Part shown: one piece after another, positions 6,675 to 7,876 of the stretch | Numbering within the stretch: the first letter of the stretch is position 1 | How the letters are laid out: each line of letters opens with the position of its first letter | Assembly (NCBI GenBank): GCA_012514615.1 | Contig: JAAYZY010000342.1 | Span: 1 to 7,876 of the forward strand | Source: Chloroflexota bacterium | Lineage (GTDB): Bacteria; Chloroflexota; Anaerolineae; DTPP01 | Direction of reading: 5' to 3' | Length of the DNA stretch: 7,876 nt | Notes under the pieces: model-generated | Told to the model about the DNA's origin: nothing | What the model saw: the letters and a program-made list of their open reading frames with translations, nothing else | Databases searched by the model: none | Translations under genes and position numbers: made by a program

Positions 6675-7433
6675 TCAGTTGGGCGAGTGCAACCCCTCCA
6701 GATCGAAGTTGCCGCTGTTGAACTCCACCAATCGCACCCAGTCGATCGCACCGAACTCGTCGCAGAACCGCTCGATGAACAGTCCGGTGAACCGATTGAT
6801 CACCTTGGCCTTCTCGGCGGCGAAGAAGTCGTTGTGTTCTCTGGCTCGATAGCCAATGGGCTCAATGATGTCTGTGTAGAGGGCCTTGTTGCCGCTGATC
6901 AGGTACCAGAAGTTCTGTCCGACGACCTGTTGATAGCCTCGCAGGTAGCTTGTCTTGGTCTTGCCATAGCAGATGCCCAGAACCGGCTGTACGTTGGCGG
7001 CGTGGCGCGACTGCTTGATCCTCTTGACCGCCTCCTGCAGGTCCTGTTCCAGCCAGCGTTTCTGAGAGCTATTTCCCCAGCGGGTGCCCGACTTGATGGA
7101 GACAACGTAGTGAACGCCGTCGCTGATGAACTCCAGGTCGACGCCGGGGGCCGATGACTTGTGTCCGTTGCAGGTCTTGCCGGCGATGAAGATGGCCAGG
7201 TCCTCAAGGAAGTCGCCGAAGAGCTTCTCCTCCGAAGAGGAAAGGAGGGCATCCAACAGGCTGGTGATCAGTTCGCTGGCCGTGGCGAGGTTCTTGGCCC
7301 TGAAGAGGTAGGGGTTCTTGCTGAGCAGCGAGGGGAGGCGCAGCTCCGACAGCGTGCTGATTCTCCGTTGATGGAACTCCACGATGTTCTGGTTCACATA
7401 CTCGCAGACCTCGGCCAGGTCTAGGGGGGTCAT
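6675..7433 (-). CDS. type II restriction endonuclease (PD-(D/E)XK-like)
   Basis: This 252-residue protein is most likely the nuclease partner of the DNA methyltransferase directly upstream. It would cut unmodified DNA at the site the methyltransferase protects. The probable catalytic core is E77 in a helix (FLEDLA), D99 in APGVDLEF, and K114 in the strand VVSIKSG, followed by WGNSSQ at 119-124. The usual acidic residue two before the lysine is S112 here, so this is a variant D-(X)n-SXK arrangement. Other striking segments are GICYGKTK (153-160) and LISGNKALYTDIIEPIGY (178-195). The pattern reminds me of the PmeII-type restriction family, but this is from memory and uncertain. Its ATG overlaps the methyltransferase stop as ATGA. 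The only ribosome site is a GGAG about 11 bases upstream, so translation is probably coupled. GC content is about 55 percent in hand-counted lines, well below the flanking genes. The recognition sequence cannot be deduced. Confidence 0.78.
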   Translation of the reverse strand: MTPLDLAEVCEYVNQNIVEFHQRRISTLSELRLPSLLSKNPYLFRAKNLATASELITSLLDALLSSSEEKLFGDFLEDLAIFIAGKTCNGHKSSAPGVDLEFISDGVHYVVSIKSGTRWGNSSQKRWLEQDLQEAVKRIKQSRHAANVQPVLGICYGKTKTSYLRGYQQVVGQNFWYLISGNKALYTDIIEPIGYRAREHNDFFAAEKAKVINRFTGLFIERFCDEFGAIDWVRLVEFNSGNFDLEGLHSPN

Positions 7434-7876
7434 GGCGCCGCTTTCTCCGCCGAGCCCAACGATGATGGCGAATACTCGCCGGATGCCTCGGCGACGATGG
7501 GCAACTGCATCTGCGTCTCCGAGATGCGCCGGCGAGCCAAGGCCACGTAGTCAGGGTTAAGGTCGATGCCTACAAAGCGCCGTCCCAGTTGCAGAGCAGC
7601 AAGCGCCGTGGTGCCGGAGCCGATGAAGGGGTCCAGCACCACATCTCCGGGCAGCGTGAACAGCTTGATGAACCAGCTGGGCAAGGCTAGGGGGAAGGCA
7701 GCGCTGTGATCCCGATTGGCGCACTCCGTGGCCAAGTGCAGCACGTTGTTGGGGTAGACCTTCTCGCGCCCCAGCCAGTTGGAAACGTTCTTGCCGAAGC
7801 CGCTGCCTACCTTCGATTCGTCTCGGGTACGGTCTGTCTCCGACAGGTTGGCCAGGCGCTCTCTGGACCATTCCCC
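7430..7876 (-). CDS. DNA methyltransferase, N4-cytosine/N6-adenine type, C-terminal part
   Basis: The frame is open to the window edge and gives the last 148 residues of a methyltransferase that transfers a methyl group from S-adenosylmethionine to an exocyclic amine in DNA. Motif X-like HSAAFPLALPSWFIKLF (57-73 of the fragment) is followed by the AdoMet-binding motif I, DPFIGSGTT at 82-90, and by FVGIDLNPDY at 101-110, where the aspartate would hold the cofactor ribose. Having motif I near the C-terminus is the beta-class order, so the catalytic (D/S/N)PP(Y/W) motif must lie upstream, beyond 7876. The last about 25 residues are low in conservation-type features. The stop overlaps the start of the restriction gene by 4 bases (ATGA), giving an M-then-R operon. 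No controller (C) protein gene is visible. Whether it methylates adenine or cytosine cannot be told from this part. Confidence 0.92.
   Translation of the reverse strand, partial: GEWSRERLANLSETDRTRDESKVGSGFGKNVSNWLGREKVYPNNVLHLATECANRDHSAAFPLALPSWFIKLFTLPGDVVLDPFIGSGTTALAALQLGRRFVGIDLNPDYVALARRRISETQMQLPIVAEASGEYSPSSLGSAEKAAP

Overview
The window is a GC-rich stretch of bacterial chromosome in which all seven recognisable protein genes read on the minus strand. Transcription therefore runs from position 7876 down to position 1. Both end genes are cut by the window edge. The best guess for the source is a member of the Chloroflexota (Anaerolineae-like). The reasons are a secreted lamin-tail-domain protein with a long Pro/Thr linker, an architecture common in that phylum, and a YgeW/YgeY-type pair next to fatty-acyl-CoA oxidation genes. 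This is inference from gene content, since no rRNA or other marker gene is present.

In transcriptional order: (1) 7876-6675 is a type II restriction-modification module. It holds the C-terminal part of a beta-class N4/N6 DNA methyltransferase and a PD-(D/E)XK-like restriction endonuclease, joined by an ATGA stop/start overlap. Its base composition is visibly lower in GC than the rest, which suggests acquired DNA. (2) 6500-4285 is a tight two-gene operon (23-base gap): an M20 metallohydrolase of YgeY type followed by a short YgeW-like, probably knotted, carbamoyltransferase. In Enterobacteria these two families sit together, with ygeX, in an anaerobic purine/ureido-compound degradation cluster. 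Here they stand without ygeX. (3) 4225-1571, only 59 bases further on, encodes an 884-residue secreted protein. It has a jelly-roll-like N-terminus, two lamin-tail domains separated by a Pro/Thr linker, and a PHP-type domain in which several expected metal-binding histidines appear to be replaced. (4) 1440-1 is a lipid/acyl-CoA oxidation unit: an NAD-dependent 3-hydroxyacyl-CoA (3-hydroxybutyryl-CoA) dehydrogenase and the first 169 residues of an acyl-CoA dehydrogenase. An extended -10 promoter candidate lies at 1513-1521, just upstream.

The acyl-CoA genes work together: the acyl-CoA dehydrogenase makes the enoyl-CoA, which after hydration is oxidised by the 3-hydroxyacyl-CoA dehydrogenase. 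The YgeY/YgeW pair plausibly forms a short amide-hydrolysis plus carbamoyl-transfer route that yields carbamoyl phosphate, but its substrate cannot be read from the sequence. No tRNA, rRNA, CRISPR array, insertion sequence or convincing intrinsic terminator was seen. No stretch above about 175 bases lacks a gene. Nothing here is clearly a new system. The most interesting points are the minimal YgeW/YgeY pair with its hybrid-looking carbamoyltransferase, and the degenerate PHP domain of the secreted protein.
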